From: Acidobacteriota bacterium
GTDB lineage: Bacteria > Acidobacteriota > Terriglobia > Terriglobales > Acidobacteriaceae
Length of the DNA stretch: 64,000 nt
Direction: 5' to 3'
NCBI GenBank assembly: GCA_021791875.1
Contig: JAJYVU010000005.1
Coordinates: forward strand, 1-64,000
Below, piece by piece: positions 22,919 to 31,189 of this stretch. The number at the start of each line of letters is the position of its first letter. Within the stretch, counting starts at the first letter, position 1. The notes beneath the pieces are model-generated. The model saw only the letters and a list, made by a program, of their open reading frames with translations, had not been told where the DNA came from and did not search any database. The position numbers and the translations under genes were made by a program.

Positions 22919-23976
22919 GCGCGGATTCCGATGACCGAGAGCATGCGGCCCGCGAAGCCGTGTTCGGCGCGGTGCGAGAAGTAGCGATTGGTCTGGCAAC
23001 TGGTGCAATGGCCAAGGACGTGGATGGCTTCGGGGCAGAGTCCGGCGTCGAGGAGCTGGCGGCGGTTGGCCTCGAAGAGATCGAGGTGGAGGCTGGGACC
23101 GATGGGGCTGTGGCCGGGGGCGCGCGCGGTGAGAAAGAGAAGCGGGTATTTCTCGCGGACGGGGTCGGAGTCGTAGACCTCGCAGAAGAGGTCGTTGGCG
23201 TAGGCGAACTGGGAAGTGAATTCGGCGCGGACTTCTTCTCCGACGGAGTAGCAGCACTGTGCGATGCCGGGTCCGACGGCGGCGACGAGGTCTTCGGGTC
23301 GGCTGCCGAATTCGAGGCGCATGCGGCCAATGCCACCCTCGACGATGCGCTTGAGGGTGCCGCGCCAGCCGGCGTGGAAAATGGCGACGGCTTTGCGACG
23401 GGTGTCGGCAACCATGACGGGAATGCAGTCGGCGGTCAGGATGCCAAGGAGGATGCCGGGGCGGCCGGTCATGAGGCCGTCGCCGCTATGGAGGACGCCG
23501 GCGTCGGCGGGGGTGGTGATTTTGCGGGTGAGGCTGGAGTGGATCTGGCGGAGGGTGACGAGGGGTGCATCGGGATTGCCGGTGACGGCCTGGAGGAAGC
23601 GGCGGCGGTTTTCGAGGACGTTTTCCTGTGTGTCCGAGGGGGTGAAGCCGAGGTTGAGCTCGCCGGAGCGCTGGCCGGGGCGGTAGATTTTTGTGACGCC
23701 GCCGGTGCGTGTGCTGAAGCCGTGCTGGAGCCACGGGTAGCGGGACCAGTCGGGGATCTGGACGACGGAGAGCTTTGATTTCGCAACGGATGGCTGGGGC
23801 TGCGTGGGGATTTCGAGTTCAGGGCCGCGGGAGCGCGCGTATTTGGCCTGGCGATGGATGCCGGCGCGGCCGAGCTTGCGGCGGCCATGTTCGAGGCCGA
23901 CGTTGGAGAGCAGGTCGTCAATGGCCTGAATGGCTGCGGGGCTGGAGGGTGAGAAGTTTGCGGCTTGTTTCGGCAC
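22912..23976 (-). CDS. pgeF: PgeF-family peptidoglycan editing factor (laccase domain)
   Basis: PgeF-family enzymes (YfiH/DUF152) clear wrongly incorporated amino acids from muropeptide precursors and can act as purine nucleoside phosphorylases. The protein has 354 residues. The metal-site motifs are present: LTADCIPVMVAD (Cys ligand), FHAGWRGTLKRIV (His) and AVGPGIAQCCYSVG, plus an earlier QIHSS His. The N-terminal ~65 residues (charged, helical) precede the usual domain start and are not recognised. The start is GTG; the frame contains no later good start before the domain. It is convergent with hup and stands alone on its strand. Confidence 0.85.
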   Translation of the reverse strand: MPKQAANFSPSSPAAIQAIDDLLSNVGLEHGRRKLGRAGIHRQAKYARSRGPELEIPTQPQPSVAKSKLSVVQIPDWSRYPWLQHGFSTRTGGVTKIYRPGQRSGELNLGFTPSDTQENVLENRRRFLQAVTGNPDAPLVTLRQIHSSLTRKITTPADAGVLHSGDGLMTGRPGILLGILTADCIPVMVADTRRKAVAIFHAGWRGTLKRIVEGGIGRMRLEFGSRPEDLVAAVGPGIAQCCYSVGEEVRAEFTSQFAYANDLFCEVYDSDPVREKYPLLFLTARAPGHSPIGPSLHLDLFEANRRQLLDAGLCPEAIHVLGHCTSCQTNRYFSHRAEHGFAGRMLSVIGIRAK

Positions 23977-24318
23977 GATTTCATTTTATCGGGAGGCCGA
24001 GGCCGAGAAGGAGGCAGCCGGATTGGAGAGGGTGGTGAAGGCAGAAAACAGCAGGCCCGCTTTCCAGCGGGCCTTTCTTTTCCAGAGGCGTAAAGGATGG
24101 GTTCCAGGAGGTATAGTAGCGGGGTCCGCACCAGGCGGCCGGGTCTTGCAGGAGGAACAGCTTACAGGTGAGCTAAGTGATTGACTGCCTCTTCTTGTTA
24201 CTGAGATAGATGCAGGTTGGATGCCGGGGTTGTTCGCGATTCTTAGAGATTTTTCATGGTGCGGCGCGGCGGCCCGGGATGGTTCCGAGAAGCGAATCGA
24301 AGTGCGTGAGGCCGCGGG
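23977..24318. other. gap between pgeF and alpha-galactosidase gene
   Basis: 340 bp with no gene. It holds one strong hairpin terminator at 24054 to 24081. The rest shows no clear feature. Confidence 0.5.
24054..24081 (+). terminator. hairpin with T-rich tail
   Basis: GGCCCGC, loop TTTCCA, GCGGGCC, then TTTCTTTT. The T-run is on the + strand although the nearest genes are on the - strand; on that strand it would follow the alpha-galactosidase gene. It may act in both directions. Confidence 0.6.
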
Positions 24319-25671
24319 TTACTCGTCCTTGTGCTCGACGAGGAGCAGGCGGCAGCCGTGGGGCGGCACCATGACCTGAATGTCGCTCCTGGAGCCAAGC
24401 GATTGATGGGACCAGAGGTCGGCAACGATGCGTGGGCCGACGAGGCCGGACTGGTTCCAGTTGGCGGACATGACGCGGGCTTTGTCTTCGAAGTTGAAGA
24501 GAGCGACATAGAGGCCGTCCTCGCCGGCCGCCGCCCAGATGGAGCCGTTCTCATTCAGCGTGAGGGGGTGGTTGCCGTAGGAGTGCTGGTCAATGGCGAT
24601 GACCTGAGGATTGGTGAGGAGGGATAGGGTATAGGGGTCCATCTTGAGGAGGTTGCCGCCCATGATGAGCGGGGATTTGGCGATGGACCAGAGGGTGACG
24701 AGGGTGCGCTCTTCCTCGTGGTTGAGACGGGAGACGCGCGGCTTTCCCCAGCCGGGATGGGGAGCGAGCGTGCCGATGGGGAGCATGTCGGCATCGGGCC
24801 AATGGCCGGGGCCGCGGAACGGGATCCACTGAGCGAGGAGTCCGAACTGGGCGGTGAGGGATTGCGGGAAGCTGGGTGCATCGGGGGGCTTGGACCAGAC
24901 GTCCCACATATCGTTGGAGATGCGCCACATATTGGCGTTGTTTTCAGCGTTGAGGGCGTCTTTGAGGGGTGTGGGCCCGGGGGAAAGGCTGAGGACGATG
25001 GGCCGACCGGTTTTGAGGATGGCCTTGTGGATCATCTGGATTTCTTTGGCGTTGTAGGGCTGGGAGATGCAGTCAACCTTGAGGAAGTCGACGCCCCAGG
25101 AGGCGTACATCCTGAGCATGGAGTCGTAATAGGCCTGGCCGGCGGCATTGTCTTTGACGCCGTAATTGTCGGAGTTCCAGGCGCAGACGTCGGATGTTTT
25201 GGCGGCCTGACGGGCGGTGAACCGGGAGCCAAGGATGGGCAGGTTTTTCGCGACGGCTTCACGTGGGATGCCATGAATGATGTGAATGCCGAATTTGAGA
25301 CCGAGGGAGTGGACGTAGTCGGCGATGGCCTTGAAGCCGCTGGGGAAGCGGTTGGGCGCGGGGAGATAGAGGCCGTTGGGTGAAATGTTGTAGCCTTCGA
25401 CCTTGCGCGGGACGCCTTTCTTGTCAGGGTAGCCGGCGAACCAGCCTTCGTCGATGATCATGTACTGCCAGCCGTACTTTTGCAGGTGCTGGTGCATGTA
25501 GTCGGCTTCGTGCTCGAACTCAGATTGGTTGATGGTGAGCCCGAAGGAGTCCCAGCTGTTCCAGCCCATGGGGGGCGTGGCGGCGACGATGTTCTGGGCG
25601 GTGGCGGCGGGCAGCAGAGCGAGAGCCAGACCAGCGAAAACAAGGGAAGACAGGAGGCGGGAACGCAGCAT
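24319..25671 (-). CDS. secreted GH27 alpha-galactosidase
   Basis: GH27 enzymes release terminal alpha-linked galactose (some members act on N-acetylgalactosamine or arabinose). The 450-residue protein begins with a signal peptide (MLRSRLLSSLVFAGLALALL, cut after TAQ). GH27 hallmarks are PPMGWNSWDSFG, the (beta/alpha)8 segment YMIIDEGWF, the nucleophile in VDFLKVDCIS, and the acid/base in RISNDMWDVW. A short beta-sandwich domain (WAAAGEDGLYVALFNFEDK) closes the protein. The start at 25671 is preferred over the longer frame because of the signal peptide and CGGAG 6 bp upstream. It is divergent from ispD with a 69-bp gap, so the promoters overlap. Confidence 0.9.
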   Translation of the reverse strand: MLRSRLLSSLVFAGLALALLPAATAQNIVAATPPMGWNSWDSFGLTINQSEFEHEADYMHQHLQKYGWQYMIIDEGWFAGYPDKKGVPRKVEGYNISPNGLYLPAPNRFPSGFKAIADYVHSLGLKFGIHIIHGIPREAVAKNLPILGSRFTARQAAKTSDVCAWNSDNYGVKDNAAGQAYYDSMLRMYASWGVDFLKVDCISQPYNAKEIQMIHKAILKTGRPIVLSLSPGPTPLKDALNAENNANMWRISNDMWDVWSKPPDAPSFPQSLTAQFGLLAQWIPFRGPGHWPDADMLPIGTLAPHPGWGKPRVSRLNHEEERTLVTLWSIAKSPLIMGGNLLKMDPYTLSLLTNPQVIAIDQHSYGNHPLTLNENGSIWAAAGEDGLYVALFNFEDKARVMSANWNQSGLVGPRIVADLWSHQSLGSRSDIQVMVPPHGCRLLLVEHKDE

Positions 25672-25740
25672 AGTGACTCCGATAGTTAGTAGCGTAATGC
25701 CGGGAACAGTGTAGATCATTGCGGCGACTGGTATACTCCA

Positions 25741-26466
25741 ATGCTTATGCGGGTATTCGTCATACTGCCGGCGGCGGGTCTGGGCACGCGCATGGCTACT
25801 GGCCATGGAACGCCTCAGAGTCCCAAACAATTCCTCGAACTCGGGGGCATCCCCGTGTTGATTCACACGCTGCGGGCGTTTGCCGCGGTGCCGTCTGTGA
25901 CGCGGATGTATGTAGCTGTGCGGGCGGGCGAGATGGAGCGCGTGGAGGCGCAGGTGAGCGAGCATGGCCTGGCCGACAAGGTGCGCGTGGTGATGGGAGG
26001 CGACTCGCGGCAGGAAAGCGTGTCGCATGCGCTGGCGGCGGTGGAGTGCGACGACGAGGACATTCTGCTGGTGCATGATGCGGTGCGTCCGCTGATTGAA
26101 CCGGCGGTGATTGAGCGCACGATCGAGGCTGCGCAGAAATCGGGAGCGGCGATTGTGGGGCTGCCCGCGGTGGACACGATCAAGCAGGTGGAACGGACGG
26201 CGGACGGCGCGCTGATTACGGCGACGATTCCGCGGGAGTATATCGTGCAGGCGCAGACGCCGCAGGGATTTCGCGCAGGACTGTTGCGCCGTGCATTCGC
26301 CGAGGCCGAGGCGGATGGGTTTACGGGGACCGACGAGGCGAGCGTGGTGGAACGCGCCGGAGCGCAGGTGATGGTGGTTCCGGGCTCGCCTACGAATCTG
26401 AAAATCACGCAGCCGGGCGACCTGGATCTGGCCGAGTTCTATCTTCGCCAGCGTGCTTCAAGGTAA
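25741..26466 (+). CDS. ispD: 2-C-methyl-D-erythritol 4-phosphate cytidylyltransferase
   Basis: IspD transfers CMP to methylerythritol phosphate in the MEP isoprenoid pathway. The protein has 241 residues, the normal length. The N-terminal nucleotide-binding loop ILPAAGLGTRM and SPKQFLEL are present, as are VHDAVRPLI and the C-terminal TDEASVVERAG and VPGSPTNLKIT blocks. The Met at 25747 is an alternative start. ispF follows after 20 bp, so the two form a small operon; dxr of the same pathway lies further along on the other strand. Confidence 0.95.
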   Translation: MLMRVFVILPAAGLGTRMATGHGTPQSPKQFLELGGIPVLIHTLRAFAAVPSVTRMYVAVRAGEMERVEAQVSEHGLADKVRVVMGGDSRQESVSHALAAVECDDEDILLVHDAVRPLIEPAVIERTIEAAQKSGAAIVGLPAVDTIKQVERTADGALITATIPREYIVQAQTPQGFRAGLLRRAFAEAEADGFTGTDEASVVERAGAQVMVVPGSPTNLKITQPGDLDLAEFYLRQRASR

Positions 26467-26486
26467 GCTGGAAGACGGTAACCAGG

Positions 26487-27107
26487 ATGAAGATACGCAT
26501 TGGATACGGATGGGATTCGCACGCCTTCAAGCCGGGTGTGCCGCTCAGAATTGGCGGGCTTGCCATTGAGCATCCCGAGGGACTGGCGGGGCACTCGGAC
26601 GGAGATGTGCTGCTGCACGCGATTACCGATGCTCTGCTGGGGGCGGTTTCGGCCGGGGATATCGGCAGCTTCTTTCCGCCGGGCGATGCGCGCTGGAAGG
26701 GCGCGGACTCGGCGATCTTTTTGAACATTGCGCTCGAAGAGATACAGAACGCCGGATACAGGATTGCCAACGTGGATACGACGCTGGTGCTGGCGGCGCC
26801 GAAGATCGCGCCGATCGCGGGCGAGATACGGGAGCGGGTGGCGTCGCTGCTGGATATTCCGCCGGGGGACGTGAGCATCAAGGCGAAGACGCCGGAGGGC
26901 CTGGGGCTGGATCACGTGGCGCAGGCGCATGCGGTCGTGCTGCTGGAACGCGTGGAAGAAAACAACGATGTGCGCGTGATGCATGCGGAGATTGACGAGA
27001 CGATGAGCGTGGGTGCGGACGAGATCGACGAGATGCTGAAGGAGATGTCGCGGGGACGGAAGTCTGCGGTGAAGAAGCCGGCGTTCGATACGGAAGACTT
27101 TACGTAG
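26487..27107 (+). CDS. ispF: 2-C-methyl-D-erythritol 2,4-cyclodiphosphate synthase, extended
   Basis: IspF makes the cyclic diphosphate of the MEP pathway. The core (residues 1 to 157) has the family motifs: GYGWDSHAF with the metal-binding Asp and His, HSDGDVLLHAITDALLGA, and KAKTPEGLG near the end. The protein is 206 residues long, about 45 more than usual. The extra tail is charged (VEENNDVRVMHAEIDETM, then RGRKSAVKKPAFDTEDF) and of unknown role. The extension continues in frame without a stop, so it appears genuine. It is coupled to ispD. Confidence 0.94.
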   Translation: MKIRIGYGWDSHAFKPGVPLRIGGLAIEHPEGLAGHSDGDVLLHAITDALLGAVSAGDIGSFFPPGDARWKGADSAIFLNIALEEIQNAGYRIANVDTTLVLAAPKIAPIAGEIRERVASLLDIPPGDVSIKAKTPEGLGLDHVAQAHAVVLLERVEENNDVRVMHAEIDETMSVGADEIDEMLKEMSRGRKSAVKKPAFDTEDFT

Positions 27108-27187
27108 ATAGCTATCAGCCGTTAGCTCTTAGCTTTCAGCTTTTGGTTGAACCGCAGATTCTTCGCTTCGTTTCGCCAGGGCGAAAC

Positions 27188-27202
27188 TTCGCTCAGAATG
27201 AC
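27188..27202 (+). repeat. dispersed repeat fragment (copy 1)
   Basis: TTCGCTCAGAATGAC here and TCCGCTCAGAATGAC at 31577 to 31591 differ by one base, and both lie in intergenic DNA. They look like pieces of a dispersed REP-like element of the genome. Confidence 0.4.
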
Positions 27203-27235
27203 CCATCTTCAGGGATGGGTTTCATGTTGGCGAGA

Positions 27236-27266
27236 TATTTGTAACAAATGGCGCCATATTTGTAAT
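27236..27266 (+). promoter_or_regulatory. phased repeats and palindrome upstream of gltX
   Basis: ATATTTGTAA occurs at 27236 and 27257, exactly 21 bp (two helical turns) apart. The first copy is part of the perfect palindrome ATTTGTAACAAAT (27238 to 27250). This lies 27 to 57 bp before the gltX start codon and is a candidate operator or promoter element. The function is inferred. Confidence 0.4.
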
Positions 27267-27292
27267 AGAACAGGTTACTTTCAAGAATTTTC

Positions 27293-28756
27293 ATGCCTAC
27301 GAATTCGAAAGAGACTCCGCGCGTTCGATTTGCGCCTTCGCCCACCGGGTATCTGCATGTGGGCGGGGCTCGCACTGCACTGTTCAACTGGCTCTTTGCC
27401 CGGCACTTTGGCGGGACGCTGATATTGCGCATTGAAGACACGGATTTTGAGCGGTCTTCGGAAGCGATGGTCGAGGGCATTCTGGAAGGGATGCGCTGGT
27501 TGGGTCTGAACTGGGATGAGGGTCCGTTCTTCCAGTCGCAGCGGCTGGAGCTGTATCGGGCGACGGCGGAGAAACTACTGGCGAGCGGCCATGCGTACTA
27601 CTGCTTCTGCACGAAGGAAGAGCTGGAGCAGCGGCGCGCGGAGGCGGCAGCGGCTGGGCGCCCGCCGATGTATGACCGGCGGTGCAGGAATATCGACCGG
27701 GCGACGGCGGCCGCGCGAAAGGCGGCGGGCGAGGCGTGCGCGGTGCGGTTCGCGGTTCCGGAGGGCGGCGCGACGAGCTTTGAGGACGCGGTGTTCGGCA
27801 AGGTGGAGTTTGCGAATAGCGAGATTGAGGATTTTGTGCTGCTGCGGTCGGACGGGATTCCGACGTACCACCTGAGCGTGGTGGCCGATGATGTGGAGAT
27901 GCGGCTGACGCACATTATTCGCGGGGCGGATCATATTTCGAACACGCCGAAGCAGGTGCTGCAGTACCGCGCACTGGGTGTGGAAACACCGATTTTTGCG
28001 CATGTGCCGCTGATCCTGGGGCCGGACAAGACGCGACTGAGCAAGAGGCACGGGGCGACGAGCGTGATCGCGTACAAGGAGATGGGGATTGTTCCGGAGG
28101 CGTTCCGGAATTTTCTGGCGCTGCTGGGATGGACGCCGGGTTCGGCGCATAAGGACCGGGAGATTTTCTCATCGGAGGAACTGATCGAGCTGTTCGGGCT
28201 GGATGGGATTTCGAAGTCGAACGCGGTCTTTGATAACGACAAGCTGGCGTGGTTCAACACGGAGTATATTCGCGCGTACGAGGCGGAGCGGCTATTGCCG
28301 CTGGCCCGGGAAGAGTGGCAGAAGGCGGATTGTGAGCCGACGCGGCCGGAGAGCGAGATTCTGGCGGCAATAGAGCTGTTGAAGCCGAGGGCGCGGAATC
28401 TGAAGGACTTTGCCGGGGCATTTCGTGCCTATTTCAGCGACGAATTCGAGTTTGATCCCGCGGCGGTTACGAAATTTCTGAAAGATGAGCATGTGCGGGG
28501 GCTGCTGGGCGAGCTGGCCGAGCGGTACGCGGCGGCGGAGGAGTTTACGGAAGAGTCGACCGAGCAGGTGCTGCGCGGCTTTGCCGAGGAAAAGGGCATG
28601 AAGGCGGGCGCGCTGATTAATGGATCGCGCGTGGCGCTGACGGGACAGGCGGTGGCTCCGAGTTTGTTTGCGGTGATGGTGAATCTGGGGAAAGAGCGGG
28701 TGGTGAAACGGCTAGCGGCAGTGAAGGGGATGGTAGTGGAGGAGCCTCCGGCGTAA
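27293..28756 (+). CDS. gltX: glutamate-tRNA ligase
   Basis: GltX charges tRNA(Glu) with glutamate. The 487-residue protein has the class I HIGH-type motif (FAPSPTGYLHVGGARTALF), the KMSKS-type motif (TRLSKRHGATS), and IEDTDFERSS in the catalytic domain. The C-terminal anticodon-binding helical domain starts near residue 330. CFCTKEELEQRR marks the tRNA acceptor-binding domain; the full zinc Cys set is not evident. It is monocistronic with its own leader (palindromes upstream) and a terminator at 28831. Confidence 0.95.
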   Translation: MPTNSKETPRVRFAPSPTGYLHVGGARTALFNWLFARHFGGTLILRIEDTDFERSSEAMVEGILEGMRWLGLNWDEGPFFQSQRLELYRATAEKLLASGHAYYCFCTKEELEQRRAEAAAAGRPPMYDRRCRNIDRATAAARKAAGEACAVRFAVPEGGATSFEDAVFGKVEFANSEIEDFVLLRSDGIPTYHLSVVADDVEMRLTHIIRGADHISNTPKQVLQYRALGVETPIFAHVPLILGPDKTRLSKRHGATSVIAYKEMGIVPEAFRNFLALLGWTPGSAHKDREIFSSEELIELFGLDGISKSNAVFDNDKLAWFNTEYIRAYEAERLLPLAREEWQKADCEPTRPESEILAAIELLKPRARNLKDFAGAFRAYFSDEFEFDPAAVTKFLKDEHVRGLLGELAERYAAAEEFTEESTEQVLRGFAEEKGMKAGALINGSRVALTGQAVAPSLFAVMVNLGKERVVKRLAAVKGMVVEEPPA

Positions 28757-28758
28757 AA

Positions 28759-28784
28759 CCCACATGTCAAAATCGAGATGTGGG
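28759..28784. repeat. small inverted repeat, likely dispersed genome element
   Basis: The arms CCCACAT (28759 to 28765) and ATGTGGG (28778 to 28784) enclose 12 nt, immediately after the gltX stop. The sequence resembles a short palindromic element that recurs between genes in Acidobacteriaceae (recollection, not checked). Confidence 0.35.
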
Positions 28785-28830
28785 GTACCCCCGTCTGGGC
28801 GGAATAGATGAAGGCGGTTATGAAATGAAG

Positions 28831-28860
28831 AAGCGGGGCATGGCGCCCCGCTTTTGTTTT
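28831..28860. terminator. bidirectional terminator between gltX and dsbD-like gene
   Basis: A nine-pair perfect stem AAGCGGGGC/GCCCCGCTT around ATGGC, followed on the + strand by TTGTTTTT. It serves gltX and, on the other strand, probably the convergent thiol-disulfide operon. Confidence 0.8.
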
Positions 28861-28876
28861 TCGATTTCTGAAGGGG

Positions 28877-29401
28877 CTACTTGCCGATGACGTCGATGGT
28901 GACGGGGATGGTGCGGGGCGGGTAGCAGGAGTTGGTGGCGCAGGCCTGGTAGCGGAGTTTGGCCTGCATCATGTGGTTTCCGCGGGTGGCGGTGAGCCTG
29001 GCCTGGACGGTGAACTCGCCGGTGTAGACGCTGAGCTTGTCCTGCGGGAAGGCAGGGAGCGCGTAGTTTGATCCGGGAGGGAAGTTCACGGCGGAGAGTT
29101 TGGCGTTGGGGTCGGTGGGCAGGAGCAGCTCGGTGCGAATGAAGGTCTTGGAAGTGGGCGTATGCGAGTTGATATGCAAGCCGTTGGCAACGCGGAAGGT
29201 GAGGCTGATGGGGGTGGGCTTGCCGGCCGGGACGGTCAACTGGAGCGGGAAAAGAAAGGCCACGGGCTGCGAGTTTTTGCTGGTTTGCCAGGGCATGTGC
29301 TGGGCGCGCGCGCCGGTGGGCAGGAGCAGGGCGATGCCAAGCAGAAGAGCGGCTGCCGTCCCGGTGATGCGATGGAGAAAGCCGTGCGTAGAGTGCTTCA
29401 T
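28877..29401 (-). CDS. stand-alone DsbD-alpha-like periplasmic protein
   Basis: A 174-residue secreted protein (signal peptide with AAALLLGIALLLPTGARA, cut after ARAQ). The body matches the N-terminal immunoglobulin-like domain of DsbD. The redox pair is in YQACATNSCYPP, equivalent to the CxxxxxC pair of DsbD-alpha. The membrane (beta) and thioredoxin (gamma) domains of full DsbD are missing. It overlaps the upstream TlpA-like gene by 4 bp, so the two are translationally coupled and probably pass electrons to each other or serve cytochrome c/extracytoplasmic thiol chemistry. Confidence 0.8.
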   Translation of the reverse strand: MKHSTHGFLHRITGTAAALLLGIALLLPTGARAQHMPWQTSKNSQPVAFLFPLQLTVPAGKPTPISLTFRVANGLHINSHTPTSKTFIRTELLLPTDPNAKLSAVNFPPGSNYALPAFPQDKLSVYTGEFTVQARLTATRGNHMMQAKLRYQACATNSCYPPRTIPVTIDVIGK

Positions 29402-30069
29402 GCGGTGCCTCCGGTGGAGAGAGCTTTCTGGATGTCGGCTTCGATGTCGCCGCGGGGCGCGAGGCCCACGGTGCTGGCGACGACCTTGCCGCTGCGATTG
29501 ATAAAGAAGGTGGTGGGGATGGAGTCGATGCCGCCGTACTGGTTGGCAACCTTGAGGTCAGCCATGAGGATTGGGTACTCCATGTGGTGCTGGGCGACGA
29601 ATCTGGCGATGGTGGAGTGGGGGTCTTTCTCGCCGGTGTCGCTGTCGATGGTGTCGGTGGCGACGCCGAGGACGGTGAGACCCTGGGAGGCGTATTTCTT
29701 GTCGAGCTCGACGAGCCAGGGGATTTCCATGCGGCAGGGGCCGCACCAGGTGGCCCAGAAGTCGACGACGACGGCTTTGCCGCGATAGTCGGCGAGGGAG
29801 ACTTTTTTACCCTGGAGGTCGACGAGGGTGAAGTTGGGAGCCTGCTGGCCGAGGAGGGGTTGTTCGTCGGGCATGCCGGAGTTGCCGTCGTCCTGACTGG
29901 AGGCGCTGTTGGCCTGGGCCTCGGCGGCGTTGAGTGCTGCCTGAAGGGCATGGACCCTGGCTTGTTCCTGCTGGTGGGCGCGGTAGTTTTCTATGCCAGC
30001 CCAGACCATGAGGCCCAGCCCGGAGATCATCATGGCCAGGACAAAAATGTTGCGTTTCACTCGAACCAC
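29398..30069 (-). CDS. TlpA/ResA-like membrane-anchored thioredoxin
   Basis: A 223-residue protein with one N-terminal membrane anchor (residues about 7 to 26), a short helical linker, and a thioredoxin-fold AhpC/TSA-Redoxin domain from about residue 75. The active site is ATWCGPCRMEIPWL; the cis-Pro loop is GGIDSIPTTFFI. It faces the periplasm and acts as a thiol-disulfide oxidoreductase, in related proteins as a reductant for apocytochrome c. It is the first gene of a two-gene operon with the DsbD-alpha-like protein and divergent from kdsD. Confidence 0.88.
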   Translation of the reverse strand: MVRVKRNIFVLAMMISGLGLMVWAGIENYRAHQQEQARVHALQAALNAAEAQANSASSQDDGNSGMPDEQPLLGQQAPNFTLVDLQGKKVSLADYRGKAVVVDFWATWCGPCRMEIPWLVELDKKYASQGLTVLGVATDTIDSDTGEKDPHSTIARFVAQHHMEYPILMADLKVANQYGGIDSIPTTFFINRSGKVVASTVGLAPRGDIEADIQKALSTGGTA

Positions 30070-30205
30070 CCTCTGCTTCTATTTTAGAGGACGATGCTAC
30101 GCGGGGCGAGCGGGGTTTGGCTGTGCGGATGGTCACCAGAGGCTGAGCTGGAGTGAAGAACAACCTCTATGCTGGTAGCATCCGTAGTTTGAGGGCGAAT
30201 TGGTG

Positions 30206-31189
30206 ATGAGCAAGCAGGAACGGACGCCGGCGGAGCTGGTTCGAGTGGAAGCCGCGGCGCTGCTGGCGCTGGCAGCGCGGCTGGAGGGGCCGATGGCCGC
30301 CGACTTTGAGCGGGCGGTGGAGTGCGTTCTGTCCTGCGGGCGCGAGCGGGGCCGGGTGGTGGTGACGGGGATGGGCAAGAGCGGGCTGATCGCGCAGAAG
30401 ATTGCCGCGACCTTGTCTTCGACGGGGACGCCGGCCTTGTTTTTGCATCCGGCAGAGGCGGTGCACGGCGACCTGGGGATGCTGGCGCGGGGCGATGTGG
30501 TGATTGCGCTTTCGGCGAGCGGCGAGACGGAGGAGATTCTGCGGCTGCTGGCGACGCTGAAGCGGATTGGGGATGCACTGATCAGCTTTTGCTGCAAGCC
30601 CGAGTCGACGCTGGCGCGGGCGAGCGACGTGGCGCTGGATGTGAGCGTGCCGGAGGAGGCATGCGGGCTGGGACTGGCGCCGACGGCCTCGACGACGGCG
30701 ATGCTGGCGCTGGGGGATGCGCTGGCGGTGGCGGTTTCGATGCGTAAAGGATTCAAAGCAGAGGACTTTGCGGATCTGCATCCAGGCGGGAAGCTGGGCA
30801 AGCGGCTGGCGCGCGTGCGGGAGCTGATGCATGCGGGCGATGCGCTGCCGCGGGTGGAGCCGGGCACGGCGATGAAGGATGTGATCTACGAGATGTCCCG
30901 GAAGGGGCTGGGGATGACGACGGTGGTCGAGGATGGGCGGCTGAAAGGGATTATCAGCGACGGGGACCTGCGGCGGATGCTGGAGCGCGACAGCGGGGAG
31001 GGCCTGAAGAAGACCGCGCGGGAGATTATGAATCCGCGGCCGAGGACGATTGCCGGGGAGGAGCTGGCGGCGCGGGCGCTGCACGAGATGGAGGAGCGGA
31101 AGATTACGTCGCTAATTGTGGTGGACGGGGGCGGGCGGGTGGAGGGCGTGATTCATCTGCATGATTTGTGGGAGACGGAGCTGATTTAA
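30206..31189 (+). CDS. kdsD: KpsF/GutQ-family D-arabinose 5-phosphate isomerase
   Basis: This enzyme makes arabinose 5-phosphate, the first step to Kdo for lipopolysaccharide. The protein has 327 residues. The SIS domain (residues about 35 to 175) has VVTGMGKSGLIAQKIAAT, HPAEAVHGDLGM and ALSASGETEEIL; two CBS domains follow (about 205 to 325). The ATG at 30206 is preferred; GTG and TTG codons directly upstream are in frame. It shares a divergent promoter region with the TlpA operon. Other Kdo genes are not in the window. Confidence 0.92.
   Translation: MSKQERTPAELVRVEAAALLALAARLEGPMAADFERAVECVLSCGRERGRVVVTGMGKSGLIAQKIAATLSSTGTPALFLHPAEAVHGDLGMLARGDVVIALSASGETEEILRLLATLKRIGDALISFCCKPESTLARASDVALDVSVPEEACGLGLAPTASTTAMLALGDALAVAVSMRKGFKAEDFADLHPGGKLGKRLARVRELMHAGDALPRVEPGTAMKDVIYEMSRKGLGMTTVVEDGRLKGIISDGDLRRMLERDSGEGLKKTAREIMNPRPRTIAGEELAARALHEMEERKITSLIVVDGGGRVEGVIHLHDLWETELI

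Noticed and set aside
28818-29951. A 377-codon frame on the - strand across two genes
   Set aside because: It is compositionally biased (Pro/Ser/Arg) and overlaps the convincing DsbD-alpha and TlpA genes in another frame of the same strand.
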